The notes: a model not told the origin generated them from the letters alone. A stretch of DNA of 64,000 nt from Arthrobacter sp. H-02-3 (GCF_003097355.1 NZ_PYUI01000004.1:124001-188000); one strand, 5' to 3'; shown: positions 20,372-31,457, numbered from the stretch's first letter. A program made the numbers and translations.

Positions 20372-23300
20372 GTGGTCTCCCACGACGGCGGTGATTTTCT
20401 CCCCAGGACCCTGGCGGCGCTGGCGGCCCAAACACGGCCCGCCGACGCCGTCATTGGTGTCGACACCGGTTCCCGCGACCACTCCGCAACCCTTCTCGAG
20501 CAGGCTCTGGGCAAAGCCAACGTCACCGTGTTCGACCGCCCCAAATCCGGCATGGGCGGGGCCGTCATGGCCGGGCTCAAGGCCCTCGCGCCGTGGCCTT
20601 CGACCGGCGCGGCCGGCGTGGCAGGGGCCGCCGGGACAGGCAGTACGGCCGGCGGAACCACCGACGGCGACGCCGGCCGTGCGCCGTGCGCCGACTGGAT
20701 CTGGCTGCTGCATGACGACGCCGCACCGGCGCCCGAGGCCCTCGCCGAACTCCTCCATGCCGTCGAGCGCGCGCCGTCGGTCACGGTGGCAGGCTGCAAG
20801 CAACTGGACTGGCACGCCGAGCGGCGGCTGATCGACGTCGGACTCTCCACGAGCCGCTGGGCCGAGCGCCTGACGCTGATCGACGCCGACGAACTCGACC
20901 AGGGCCAGTACGACGGCCGCAGCGACACGTTTGCGGTGAATTCCGCGGGCATGCTGGTCCGCCGCGACATCTGGGAGGAACTCCGCGGCTTTGATCCGGC
21001 GCTTCCCGGCAGCGGCGACGACGTCGACTTCTGCTGGCGCAACCGCCTCGCCGGACATCGCGTCGTGGTGGTCCCCAGCGCGAGGATGTTCCATGTGGCG
21101 CACCGTCCCCATGCCCTGGGCAACGCGACCGCCGCACGCAAGGCGCAGGTCTATTTGCGGCTCAAGCACGCTGCCGGCTGGAAAGTCCCGCTGCACGCCG
21201 CCGGCGCCCTCCTGGGCAGCCTCTTCAAACTCGTCCTGAGCATCGCCGTCAAGGACCCGGGGTACGGGTTCTCCCAACTTCTTGCCACCTTTGCCGGTCT
21301 GGGGCGCCCTGCCGCGGTCATCCGCGGGCGGCGCACCGCAGCGCGCACCCGCAGGATCCGGCGCTCCGTCATGAAAGGGCTGCAGACGCCGCGCCGTGAA
21401 GTCTGGGCGCACCGGCGCTCGCTCATCGAAGCGCTGGGCGCGGATGACCTCGGCGACGGTCTCACCGGCCCCGACCCGCTGGCCGACCAGCCCACCGGCG
21501 ACGCCGACGACTTCGCCGCGATCGCCACCCCTGAGCGCGGCTGGGTGGGCAACGGCGCCCTGCTCGCCGTCCTCATTACGACCGCGGTCTCCCTGGCCGG
21601 GCTGCTCAGCCTGTTCCGGGCTCCGGCAGTTTCCGGCGGCGCGCTGATCCCCGTCTCCGTGCACCTCTCTGAGATCTGGAACCACGCCTCCACCTGGTGG
21701 ATCAGCCTCGGTGCGGGCCTGCCGGGCCACGGCGATCCCTTCGGCTACCTCCTGTGGGTGCTGGGTGTGCTCGGCGCCGGGGACGCCAACGGTGCCGTTG
21801 GCTGGCTGTTGATCCTTGCCATGCCGCTGTCCGCGCTTGGCGCCTGGTTCGCTGCCGGCGCCCTCACCCGGCGCCGCCGGCTGCGCCTGGCGGCCGCCCT
21901 GGTCTGGGCCGGGGCGCCGGCACTCCAAGTGGCCCTCAACCAAGGCCGGCTGGGTGCCTTGCTGGCGCACGTCATGATCCCGGTCCTCGTCCTGGCGCTG
22001 CTCCGGGCAACCGGCACGGCGGCAGGCCACGGCGTCCACGCCGTCCCGGCGCCGGGCCAGCGGCGGCTCACGCCCGCGCCAGCCGCCCGCCCCGGCGTCA
22101 ACGGAACCCCCTCATGGACGGCCGCGGCCGCCGCAGGCCTCGCCCTGGCGGTGGTCACAGCCGCGGCGCCGTCCCTGCTGGTGCCATCGGTGGTCATCAT
22201 TGCCTTGTGCGGCATGCTCCTGGGCCGCCGCGGCCGCACGGTGTGGTGGGCGCTGCTGCCCAGCCTTGCACTGTTCCTGCCGTTCGCCTTCTCTGTCCTG
22301 GACCGGCCGCGGGCGCTCCTGGCCGATCCCGGCATGCCGCTCGGGTTTGACGCCGCTCCGCTCTGGCAGCAGGCCCTGGGCCAGCCGCTGAGTTTCGACG
22401 CAGGCGCCGGGCTCACCGGACTGAGCGCTTTCGGCGGGTCCGCCACGGGCTCTGCCGGTCTCGCCGGCGCTCCCTGGGCCCTGCTTTTAGCCGTGCTGCT
22501 TGGGCTGCCGGTGCTGCTCCTGGCTCTCGCCGCCTTGTTCATGCCGCGCAGGGTTGTCCTGGCGGGACGCACCTGGACTGCCCGCGGCTTGTGGGCGGCG
22601 GCGCTCCTGATGCTGGGCGGCGGCTGGCTCGCCGGGCATGTGGCCTCCGGTGCCAGTGCCGACGTCCTGGTCACGCCGTTCCCCGGTCCCGCCGTTTCGG
22701 CTGCGGCCTTCGCGCTGCTTGGGGCGGCTCTCATCGCGGCAGAAGGACTTCTGGACGCCGCGGACCGCGCGGCCGGTACCGGACTGGCCCGGAGGATTCT
22801 GCTTCGCGGCACCGCGGTGGCCGCGATGACCCTGCTGCTGGCTTCGCCGCTTGCGGGGTTGGCCGTGTGGACCGCGCAGAACCTGCTGCAGTCCACGACA
22901 TTGTCGCCTGCACCGGCAGCCACCCCGGCTGCCGCCGGCCTCGGCACTCCCAGGCTCATCCAGCCGGCCCCGGCCCGCACCCTTCCCGCCACGGCGGTGG
23001 ACCGCGGCGAGGGGCCGGAGCAGGCCAAGACGCTGATCATTGCCAGCAACGAGGACGGAAGCTTCGATGCGTCCCTCATGCGCGGTGCCGGCACCACCCT
23101 GGACGGACTGTCCACCATCGCGGCGGCCCGCAACATCATGGGGGAGCCGGGCAAGGAAACAGTCCGCGACGACGACGCCGTGGCCGGGTCGCTCCGGAAC
23201 GTCGTGGCCACCATCGTGGCCGGCGAGGGCGTGGACCCGCGGGCGGACCTCGAAGGACTCGGCGTCGGCTTTGTGGTGCTCCGTGTCGCGGATTCTGCCT

Positions 23301-23812
23301 CTGAACTGACGGCCAGCCGTATGGACGCCGTTCCCGGTCTGGTCGCCGTCGGCCAGACCGGCGCGGGCTGGCTCTGGCGGGTCACCCCGCTGGGCGGACC
23401 CGGGGTCAAGGACTCCGACGTCGCGCACCGGGTCCGCGTGGTGGACGGCACCGGGGCGGTGGTCGGACTGCTCCCTTCGGAGGAAGTTTCGGCAACCGGC
23501 ACCGTACCGGCCGGCCCGGAGGGCCGCCTGGTGGTCCTCGCCGACCGCGCCGATCCGGGCTGGAGCGCGTGGCTCGACGGCCGCCGCCTGACCTCGACGA
23601 CGTCGGGATGGGCCCAGGCGTTTACGCTGCCCGCCCAGGGCGGTCAGCTGAGCATCCGCTACGAAGCGCCCTGGGCTGTCCTGGCCGGAGTCGTGCAGGC
23701 CGTTGTCATCGGCCTGACCATTCTCCTGGCCGTGCCCATGCCTGCCCGCCGGTCCAACACCGGCCTGTCCAGGGACGAAGCCTCCCTGCGTAAGGAACAT
23801 CAGCATGTCTAA
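20372..23812 (+). CDS. Large membrane GT2 glycosyltransferase, 1146+ aa
   Basis: The N-terminal GT-A domain starts with AVVVSHDGGDFLPRTLAALAAQ and has a metal-binding WIWLLHDDAAPAPEAL segment. It is followed by about a dozen membrane helices (roughly residues 390-850) and a long extracytoplasmic C-terminal domain with one last helix. Proteins like this sit next to whiB2 in many actinobacteria and are thought to build wall or membrane glycans; the sugar is unknown. GTG 20372 is the first standard start in frame but cuts the first beta strand (RVTAVVV). Translation may begin upstream at a non-standard codon such as ATT 20342. It overlaps DUF5719 by 8 bp. Confidence 0.88.
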   Translation: MVSHDGGDFLPRTLAALAAQTRPADAVIGVDTGSRDHSATLLEQALGKANVTVFDRPKSGMGGAVMAGLKALAPWPSTGAAGVAGAAGTGSTAGGTTDGDAGRAPCADWIWLLHDDAAPAPEALAELLHAVERAPSVTVAGCKQLDWHAERRLIDVGLSTSRWAERLTLIDADELDQGQYDGRSDTFAVNSAGMLVRRDIWEELRGFDPALPGSGDDVDFCWRNRLAGHRVVVVPSARMFHVAHRPHALGNATAARKAQVYLRLKHAAGWKVPLHAAGALLGSLFKLVLSIAVKDPGYGFSQLLATFAGLGRPAAVIRGRRTAARTRRIRRSVMKGLQTPRREVWAHRRSLIEALGADDLGDGLTGPDPLADQPTGDADDFAAIATPERGWVGNGALLAVLITTAVSLAGLLSLFRAPAVSGGALIPVSVHLSEIWNHASTWWISLGAGLPGHGDPFGYLLWVLGVLGAGDANGAVGWLLILAMPLSALGAWFAAGALTRRRRLRLAAALVWAGAPALQVALNQGRLGALLAHVMIPVLVLALLRATGTAAGHGVHAVPAPGQRRLTPAPAARPGVNGTPSWTAAAAAGLALAVVTAAAPSLLVPSVVIIALCGMLLGRRGRTVWWALLPSLALFLPFAFSVLDRPRALLADPGMPLGFDAAPLWQQALGQPLSFDAGAGLTGLSAFGGSATGSAGLAGAPWALLLAVLLGLPVLLLALAALFMPRRVVLAGRTWTARGLWAAALLMLGGGWLAGHVASGASADVLVTPFPGPAVSAAAFALLGAALIAAEGLLDAADRAAGTGLARRILLRGTAVAAMTLLLASPLAGLAVWTAQNLLQSTTLSPAPAATPAAAGLGTPRLIQPAPARTLPATAVDRGEGPEQAKTLIIASNEDGSFDASLMRGAGTTLDGLSTIAAARNIMGEPGKETVRDDDAVAGSLRNVVATIVAGEGVDPRADLEGLGVGFVVLRVADSASELTASRMDAVPGLVAVGQTGAGWLWRVTPLGGPGVKDSDVAHRVRVVDGTGAVVGLLPSEEVSATGTVPAGPEGRLVVLADRADPGWSAWLDGRRLTSTTSGWAQAFTLPAQGGQLSIRYEAPWAVLAGVVQAVVIGLTILLAVPMPARRSNTGLSRDEASLRKEHQHV

Positions 23813-25559
23813 GGGCGACACCCCGACCGGCCCGGCCACCGACACCATCGCCGCCGAACCTTCCACGGCCGAAGGCCCGGCCGCCGGCACGTCTGCGGCT
23901 GGTCCGGCCGCTGCCTACCCGGCCACTTCTGGTCCGGCCACTGCTGGTCCGGCTGTCGCCGGGGCGAGGCTGCGGAAAAAAGGCGGGCCGCGCGGCGGGG
24001 TGATTGGCGGTATCCTCTCCGCCGTCGCCCTCGTGGCCGCGGGCGCAGGCCTGGTATCGGCGGCATCGCTGACACCGCAAAGCCCCGCCAGCCGGCAACT
24101 TGCGGCCCCGGTTGCCTCCGTGCCGGCCGGCAGCAGCGTCGGGGTCTGCCCCGGCCCTGCCCGGCTGCTTGAGGGAACCCCCGTGGGCACCGACCCCCAG
24201 TTCAGCCCGGAATCCGCCACCGCGAAGACCACCGTCAGCGCCGCCGTACTTGGCTCGAGCGCGGGCGTCATTCCCGGCAGCCGGCTCGCCCGGCTCACGG
24301 GGACCCCCCTCGTGGAGATCGCCAAGGGCACCGCGCCCGGAGCCTCCGCGCCCGCATCCCGCACTCCCGTGCTGCTCGCCGGCGTCGTGGCCCAGCGTGA
24401 GGTGGACAACGTCAGCGTCCTCAGCGCCGATGCGCAGGACAACCGCCAGGCGGCTGCCGGCGCGGTCCTGAGCTACGCTGCCGAAGACGGAGACCTGCAG
24501 GGCTCCGCGGCCGCCGCCTGCCAGCAACCGGGCAACGATCTCTGGCTCGTCGGTGCCAACACGGCCCTGGGCCGCTCGGCGGTCCTGAACCTCACCAATG
24601 CCTCCAGCACGCCGGCCACGGTGAGCCTGGACCTCTTCGGCACCGAGGGCCAGATCCAAGCCCCCGGAAGCCGCGGGCTGCTGGTAGCGCCCGGCAGCAC
24701 CCGGTCCATAGTCCTGGCCGGCCTCGCGCCGGGACAGGAACGCCTCGGCGTGCGGGTCCGCAGCGCCGGCGGCCCGGTGGCTGCCGTCATCCAGCAAAGC
24801 GTGCTCCGCGGCCTCACGCCCGGCGGCGTCGACTTCATCACCCCGGGCGCCGGGCCGTCCGACCGCCAGGTGGTCTCCGGCCTCGACATTCAGGATCCGG
24901 CAGGCCTGGCCGCGCTCACGGCGAAGCCCGGTTTCGCCGACGCCGGGCCGGCCCTGGAGATCACGGTCCCCGGGGCGGCAGACGCCGTGGTCGAGATCAA
25001 GTTGTACGGGCGCGACGGCCAGAAGGCCCTGCCCGGCGGCGGAGTGGTCACGGCGAAGGCGGGCGCGGTCACGGAAGTCTCCCTGGCCGGGGTCCCGGCC
25101 GGGACGTACACCTTGGCGGCCACCTCGGATATCTCCTTCGCGGCCGCAACCCGGCTCACGCGGGGGCTGCAGCCGGAGGACGCCGCGGACATCGCGTTCT
25201 CCGCCGCGTCGGCCCGGCTGGGCAGCCAGCACATCGTGCCGGTTCCCCGCGTGGGCGACCGGCAGCTCGTGTTCGGCGCGCCCGACGGCAACGCGAGTGT
25301 CTCCTATACTCCCGTCACCGCGGACGGCAAGATCCGGACCGCAGCCACCGCCGAGATTGCCGGCGGAACGACCGTGTCCATCAAGATCCCCTCGGACGTC
25401 GGCGGTTCGCCGCTGGTGGGCTATGTTGTGTCCGCGGCCGGGGACCCGGCTTACGGGGCACTGCTCCTGGGCCGCGACGGCCGGCAGGACATTTCCACGG
25501 TAGCCGTGGCCCCGGAAGCGGCAGGACAGCGGCAAGTCCCCGTCACGCTCGGGTACTAG
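23805..25559 (+). CDS. DUF5719 family protein
   Basis: 584 residues. A low-complexity cytoplasmic N-terminus is followed by one membrane anchor (GVIGGILSAVALVAAGAGLV) and a large extracytoplasmic domain rich in beta strands. It matches DUF5719, an actinobacterial family that consistently follows the whiB2-linked glycosyltransferase. Its function is unknown; the coupling (ATG inside the end of the GT gene) suggests a partner role in the same envelope process. Confidence 0.83.
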   Translation: MSKGDTPTGPATDTIAAEPSTAEGPAAGTSAAGPAAAYPATSGPATAGPAVAGARLRKKGGPRGGVIGGILSAVALVAAGAGLVSAASLTPQSPASRQLAAPVASVPAGSSVGVCPGPARLLEGTPVGTDPQFSPESATAKTTVSAAVLGSSAGVIPGSRLARLTGTPLVEIAKGTAPGASAPASRTPVLLAGVVAQREVDNVSVLSADAQDNRQAAAGAVLSYAAEDGDLQGSAAAACQQPGNDLWLVGANTALGRSAVLNLTNASSTPATVSLDLFGTEGQIQAPGSRGLLVAPGSTRSIVLAGLAPGQERLGVRVRSAGGPVAAVIQQSVLRGLTPGGVDFITPGAGPSDRQVVSGLDIQDPAGLAALTAKPGFADAGPALEITVPGAADAVVEIKLYGRDGQKALPGGGVVTAKAGAVTEVSLAGVPAGTYTLAATSDISFAAATRLTRGLQPEDAADIAFSAASARLGSQHIVPVPRVGDRQLVFGAPDGNASVSYTPVTADGKIRTAATAEIAGGTTVSIKIPSDVGGSPLVGYVVSAAGDPAYGALLLGRDGRQDISTVAVAPEAAGQRQVPVTLGY

Positions 25560-25561
25560 GA

Positions 25562-25586
25562 CCGCTCGGGTACCAAGACCGAGCGG
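25562..25586. terminator. Hairpin between convergent DUF5719 and zincin-like genes
   Basis: 8-bp perfect stem CCGCTCGG (25562-25569) with CCGAGCGG (25579-25586), 9-nt loop, right after the DUF5719 stop. Confidence 0.5.
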
Positions 25587-25632
25587 GTGCACGGTGCCGG
25601 GCGGATCGGCGGCGTCCGGTCCCGGGGCGCGG

Positions 25633-26184
25633 CTAGTACCGGCGGCGGTAGACCGGGTCGAGGGACTCGGGAGGCACGCCGAGCATCTCGGCCGTGTATT
25701 CCACGACGACGTCGTGCACCAGGTCCTGGAGTTCATCCCGGGTTCCGCACGCCTGCTCCACCACCCGGCGGTACAGCGTGATGACCGGTCCCTCCTCGGC
25801 CGTCGCGGCCGTGAAGGCGCCCATCGGAGCCGGGGTGCGGTCCGCCACGAGCTGTTCCAAGCCCGGAGGGATCTCGTCGACGGCAAAGCGGACGCCGTCG
25901 AGGGGTTTGCCCCAGATGTCGTGTAGCCGCTGGGCCGAGTCCAGGACGAAATCGTCGAAGCGGTCGGAGCGGGTCCGGTAGCCGGGCAACGTCGGGAGCA
26001 TGAGCTCACCGCGAAGCCCCCGGCCGTGCCGGTTTCTGCGGCGCTGCCGGAAGCTCTTTCCCCGGACAGCGGGAGGCGACCCGGTCGCGGGTGCGCCAGC
26101 GGGGGCGGAACCGGCGCCTGTGTCTCCGGCGTCGGGGTCAGCCAACCGGACCGTGAAACCCGAATCGTGGTGCGATGACTGCAT
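25633..26184 (-). CDS. Metallopeptidase (zincin-like) family protein, motif degenerate
   Basis: 183 residues. The C-terminal 110 residues match the small 'metallopeptidase family' (Zincin_1-like): DFVLDSAQRLHDIWGKPLDGVRFAVDEIP and ITLYRRVVEQACGTRDELQDLVHDVVVEYTAEMLGV. Where active members carry HExxH, this protein reads VEYTAE, so zinc-dependent catalysis is doubtful. The N-terminal 60 residues are basic and low complexity. It is divergent from DUF3499, part of the conserved whiB2 neighbourhood. Confidence 0.78.
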   Translation of the reverse strand: MQSSHHDSGFTVRLADPDAGDTGAGSAPAGAPATGSPPAVRGKSFRQRRRNRHGRGLRGELMLPTLPGYRTRSDRFDDFVLDSAQRLHDIWGKPLDGVRFAVDEIPPGLEQLVADRTPAPMGAFTAATAEEGPVITLYRRVVEQACGTRDELQDLVHDVVVEYTAEMLGVPPESLDPVYRRRY

Positions 26185-26371
26185 ATCTTGACTCTAAACC
26201 CGCGGAATGATTTACGCGATATGGGCCCATCGGCGAGCCGCCACCGCCGCCCAAAGCACTCCCGGGACAGCCCTACGGCACTCCCGCGGCATTGCTGCGG
26301 CACACTTGCGGCACTCCGAAGGGTGGTTCAATGCGCGGCCCCCGGCGTCAGGGGGAGTAGTCTGTGATGTC

Positions 26372-26761
26372 GTGGGTGCTATTCGTCTTTGTTCGAGGTC
26401 TGCCTGCCGCAATTCTGCGGTGGCCACTTTGACGTACGTCTACGCCGACTCCACGGCAGTCCTGGGCCCGCTTGCCACCTACGCCGAACCGCACTGCTAC
26501 GACCTGTGCGAACAGCACGCGGACTCGCTAACGGTCCCGCGCGGCTGGGAAGTCATGCGCCTGGCGATGCCGGCGACGCCGGCCGGCCCCGGACCGGACG
26601 ACCTCCTGGCCCTCGCCAACGCCGTCCGCGAGGCCGCCTCCCGTCCGGCCGCGGCGGAACCGGCAAAGGGGCAGCGCACCCTGCATCCGGCCCTGGAAGC
26701 CCCGGCCCCTGCCGAAGGCACCCGGCGCGGGCATCTGCGCGTCCTGCGAGAACCTTCCTAA
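26372..26761 (+). CDS. DUF3499 family protein, putative zinc ribbon
   Basis: 129 residues from the GTG at 26372. The opening VGAIRLCSRSACRNSAVATLTYVYADSTAVLGPL and later EPHCYDLCEQHADSLTVPRGWE contain four cysteines arranged as a zinc ribbon. DUF3499 has no known function and is restricted to actinobacteria. The ORF can be extended to 26207, but the added residues are unlike the family. A good ribosome binding site is not visible, so the start is tentative. The last 50 residues are low complexity. Confidence 0.83.
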   Translation: MGAIRLCSRSACRNSAVATLTYVYADSTAVLGPLATYAEPHCYDLCEQHADSLTVPRGWEVMRLAMPATPAGPGPDDLLALANAVREAASRPAAAEPAKGQRTLHPALEAPAPAEGTRRGHLRVLREPS

Positions 26762-26845
26762 CGCCCCAACTGGCGGTAGGGTGGAAACTGCAAAAAGCCG
26801 TAAGCCACCGGCGCCTTCCGCGGCGCCCTTCAGGGAGCGTCCACT

Positions 26846-27088
26846 ATGCCCAAGCTCAGTCCCGAACTCTTGTCTGTCCTGCGATGCCCGGTCGCCGGGT
26901 CCGCCTTGGAGCAGGAAGGCGACGAGCTCGTCACGGTCGGCGGGCCCGGGGACAAGCTGCGGTACCGGATTGAGGACGGTATCCCGCTGCTGCTGCCTCC
27001 GGAACTCCTGCCCGCCGCCGCGGCGGCGCCCGCTGATCAGCACGACGCAGGCCAGCACGGCGCGGCCCCGCGCCACGCCGCCGAATAG
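26846..27088 (+). CDS. Trm112 family protein
   Basis: 80 residues. LSPELLSVLRCPVAGSALEQ and RYRIEDGIPLLLPPE are the Trm112/UPF0434 fingerprint. Eukaryotic Trm112 activates methyltransferases; bacterial members are small and mostly uncharacterised. Only one of the possible zinc cysteines is present, as usual for the bacterial form. The C-terminal 25 residues are Ala/His-rich and variable. CAGGGAG about 6 bp upstream is the ribosome binding site. It sits between DUF3499 and ahcY. Confidence 0.87.
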   Translation: MPKLSPELLSVLRCPVAGSALEQEGDELVTVGGPGDKLRYRIEDGIPLLLPPELLPAAAAAPADQHDAGQHGAAPRHAAE

Positions 27089-27246
27089 CCAATCCGCACG
27101 AAACGGCCCGCACCAGCAGAGGACTAAAGACCTGCCGGACACCCATCGGGGACGCCTCCGGCCGCGAATGACTGCTTAGGGCCAGAACTGCCCGGAATTA
27201 CCCAGCTTCAGATACGCAACGTCACCGGCCACAACAAAGGATTCAC

Positions 27247-28734
<1,488 letters not shown>

Positions 28735-28743
28735 GAACCCCTC

Positions 28744-28777
28744 CGAAGGGTCCCGGACAACGGTCCGGGGCCCTTCG
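28744..28777 (+). terminator. ahcY terminator
   Basis: 15-bp stem with one G-U pair (28744-28758 with 28763-28777), 4-nt loop, then a T-rich tract. Confidence 0.85.
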
Positions 28778-28891
28778 TTGTGACCGTTTTGGGGGCCCTT
28801 TTGTAACCGGATCGTGGTGTAACCGGACAAGGGTTCCAAGGTAACTCCCTTATGCTGGCAGGATGACGTGTGGAAACGCCCGGGTCCTGTG

Positions 28892-30118
28892 ATGGCCCTG
28901 AAAACCTGGAGTACCGGCCGAAAAATCGCCCTGGTGGGGGTGGTCTGCGCCCTGGCAGCCGGCGGCGGGGCCTTCGCCGCAGCCGCCCCAGGGCTGGCCC
29001 AGTCGGGGATTTACTCCGAGGCCGGATCGCCGGCACGGACGACGCCGGGCCTTGCAGATCCGGTAGTGGCTCCCGCGGAACTCGCCGTCGCTCCCGATGA
29101 CGGCGCCAAGCAGGTCAACCCCGCGGCGCCGGTGTCCCTGAAGGTGACGAACGGCCGGATTGACCGGGTGGCCCTCACGAGCGACGACGGCGAGACCATT
29201 GACGGGACCCAGAGCGCGGACGGTACCGCCTGGACCTCCGCCGGCAACCTGAAGTTCAACACCCGGTACAACTACACGTACTCCGTGCTGGACGGCGCCG
29301 GACGCACCACCCACAACACCCGCTCGTTCACGACCGTCTCCACGGCCAACGAGGCCGACGCCGCCATCTACCCGCTGGACGGGATGAAGGTGGGCGTGGC
29401 CCAGCCCCTGCAGATCACCTTCAGCGAGCCGGTCCTCAACCGGGACGCCGTCGAAAAAGCCATCAAGATCACCTCCACCTCCGGCCAGGTGGGCGCTTTC
29501 CACTGGTACAACAACAACACCGTCAGGTACCGGCCGGAGGCCTTCTGGACCGCCAACAGCACCATCACGATGGACATGAAGCTCTTCGGCGTCGAACTGG
29601 GCAACGGGCAGGTCGGCAACTTCAACAAGACGGTCACCGTCCACATCGGGGACAAGAAGGTGGCGGTCGCCGACGCCAAGGCCCACACGTTCTCGGTCAG
29701 CATCAACGACAAGCCGGCAGGGCAGTGGCCGGCGACCATGGGCGACACACGTTTCCCCTCGGCCCGCGGCTACCTCGTCCTGATGGAAAAGCACCGGGTG
29801 GAGCACATGGACGCCTCCACCATCGGACTCAAACCGGGGGACCCGGCCTACTACGGCCAGCTGGACGTCAACTACGCCACGCGCCTGACGCCCAGCGGGG
29901 AGTTCATCCACCAGGCCACGGACTCCGCATTGCCCTTCATCGGCAAGACGAACCTCTCCCACGGCTGCATCGGCCTGGGCCCGGACGGCGCGCAGTGGGT
30001 CTTCGACAACATGACCACGGGCGACGTCGTCCAGGTGGTCAACACCGAGGGCGACTTTGCCAACTTCGACGACGGCTTCGGGGACTGGAACATCCCGTGG
30101 GCCCAATACGCCAACTGA
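28892..30118 (+). CDS. L,D-transpeptidase (YkuD) with Ig-like domains
   Basis: About 408 residues. A signal anchor (IALVVCALAAGGG-type segment) is followed by two Ig-like beta domains and a YkuD catalytic domain ending with the motif GEFIHQATDS then SHGCIGLGPDGAQW, containing the catalytic Cys and His. It makes 3-3 cross-links in peptidoglycan outside the membrane; it is of the mycobacterial LdtMt type. There is no lipobox. The start is uncertain: ATG 28892, or GTG 28868 with CAGGA close upstream. Two direct repeats of GTAACCGGA (28803 and 28819) lie in its promoter region. Confidence 0.9.
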   Translation: MALKTWSTGRKIALVGVVCALAAGGGAFAAAAPGLAQSGIYSEAGSPARTTPGLADPVVAPAELAVAPDDGAKQVNPAAPVSLKVTNGRIDRVALTSDDGETIDGTQSADGTAWTSAGNLKFNTRYNYTYSVLDGAGRTTHNTRSFTTVSTANEADAAIYPLDGMKVGVAQPLQITFSEPVLNRDAVEKAIKITSTSGQVGAFHWYNNNTVRYRPEAFWTANSTITMDMKLFGVELGNGQVGNFNKTVTVHIGDKKVAVADAKAHTFSVSINDKPAGQWPATMGDTRFPSARGYLVLMEKHRVEHMDASTIGLKPGDPAYYGQLDVNYATRLTPSGEFIHQATDSALPFIGKTNLSHGCIGLGPDGAQWVFDNMTTGDVVQVVNTEGDFANFDDGFGDWNIPWAQYAN

Positions 30119-30230
30119 CGGGGTGGCATCTCGCCGAGCCTCATCCCCTGACGGTAGGCTCGGAGCCAGATAAGTTGCGCAGCCGGGCGCAGGCCGGGCG
30201 GCGCGGAAGCCTACGGAAGCGAAGCTCCAC

Positions 30231-31451
30231 GTGACTGACACAAGTCCTACCCCTCCCGACCGGCCGGATCCGAACCTGGATCCGACGGATGACACCGACG
30301 AGCCGGCTTTTGACTGGATGAAACCGGCCGCTGCCACCAAGCCCGCCGGAGGCACTGCAACCACGCCCGCCGCCACGGCTGCGGCCGCGGGCACGTCCGC
30401 CGCGAAGAAGGACGACGTCGGCGGGGGAGCGGCCGCCGGGGCGGCAGCGCCGTCCACAACAAGCCAGCCGGAGAGCCGCGCCGACCGCAAGGCGGCCGAG
30501 GCCGCCGTCGTCCGCCCGGGCGCCGCGTCCGATGAGCTGCTGCAGACCTCGGCCCTGCAGATCCGTCCTCCGCAGGAGGAGGTTGAGCGCCGCAATGCCG
30601 AACGCGAACAGGCGGCCAAGGCCAAGCCTGTCCTCCCGCGGGTGATGCAGGTGATGCTCGCCGTGTTCTACCCGGTTATCCTGCTGGTGCTGGCCGTCCG
30701 CGCCGTCACCAGCCCCTTGTTCCTCTGGGTGGAATACAACCGCCCGGGCTTCCCCGGGGACGGCTACGGCTTCAGCACCGATGACCGCATGACCTACGGC
30801 TCCTACGCCGTGGACTACCTCAGCAACTGGTCGGGCCCGCGCTATCTCGGCGATCTGGTGGGCCAAAGCGGCGACCGTCTGTTCAAGGACGGCGAAGTCA
30901 GCCACATGGCCGACGTCAAGACCGTCATCCTGTCGACGTTCAGTGCAGGCACCCTGTTGATCCTGCTGAGCCTGGTCGCCGTGATTTACCTGAAGCGGCG
31001 CCACAACGGGGGAGTCCGCCGCGGCCTGTTCGCCGGCTCGATCATTTCGCTCGCGATCATCATCGGCCTCGGAACCCTCGCCGTGCTCGGCTGGGAGCAG
31101 TTCTTCACCGACTTTCACCGTATTTTCTTCGCCAACGGGACGTGGACCTTTACGCTCCAGGACACCCTGATCCGGTTGTTCCCGGGTCAGTTCTGGATGG
31201 ACGCCGGGATGGTGATCGGCGGCCTGGTCCTGCTCGCTTCCCTGGTGACCCTGATCCTGACCTGGCCCACACGCCGGCGCCGCGGCCTTGGCCGGAAAGC
31301 AGCCGCCGGGTCCAAAGACACCGGCGTCGCGGCCTCAGGCAGCACGGCAGACAGCCCCGCCGGCAGTCCGGCGGACGCCCCGGCCGGCAGCGACGGCGAC
31401 AGTTCGGGCGGCGGGGCATCGGAGACGGAGCGCACCCGCCACACCGTCTGA
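30231..31451 (+). CDS. TIGR01906 (DUF1461) membrane protein, Lit-like
   Basis: 406 residues. A 130-residue disordered N-terminus rich in Ala/Pro/Asp precedes four membrane helices. The core shows RPGFPGDGYGFSTDDR, AVDYLSNW and LFKDGEVSHMADVKTVI, the conserved TIGR01906 signature with its invariant His-Met-x-Asp-Val. Firmicute Lit, which moves an acyl chain on lipoproteins, belongs to this family; whether the actinobacterial protein does the same is unknown. The C-terminus is a 60-residue low-complexity tail. The start is GTG. A strong terminator follows. Confidence 0.82.
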   Translation: MTDTSPTPPDRPDPNLDPTDDTDEPAFDWMKPAAATKPAGGTATTPAATAAAAGTSAAKKDDVGGGAAAGAAAPSTTSQPESRADRKAAEAAVVRPGAASDELLQTSALQIRPPQEEVERRNAEREQAAKAKPVLPRVMQVMLAVFYPVILLVLAVRAVTSPLFLWVEYNRPGFPGDGYGFSTDDRMTYGSYAVDYLSNWSGPRYLGDLVGQSGDRLFKDGEVSHMADVKTVILSTFSAGTLLILLSLVAVIYLKRRHNGGVRRGLFAGSIISLAIIIGLGTLAVLGWEQFFTDFHRIFFANGTWTFTLQDTLIRLFPGQFWMDAGMVIGGLVLLASLVTLILTWPTRRRRGLGRKAAAGSKDTGVAASGSTADSPAGSPADAPAGSDGDSSGGGASETERTRHTV

Positions 31452-31457
31452 GCAGCA

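Noticed and set aside
27089-27246. SAH riboswitch upstream of ahcY
   Set aside because: No match to the conserved core that I could recognise by eye; a covariance-model search would settle it.
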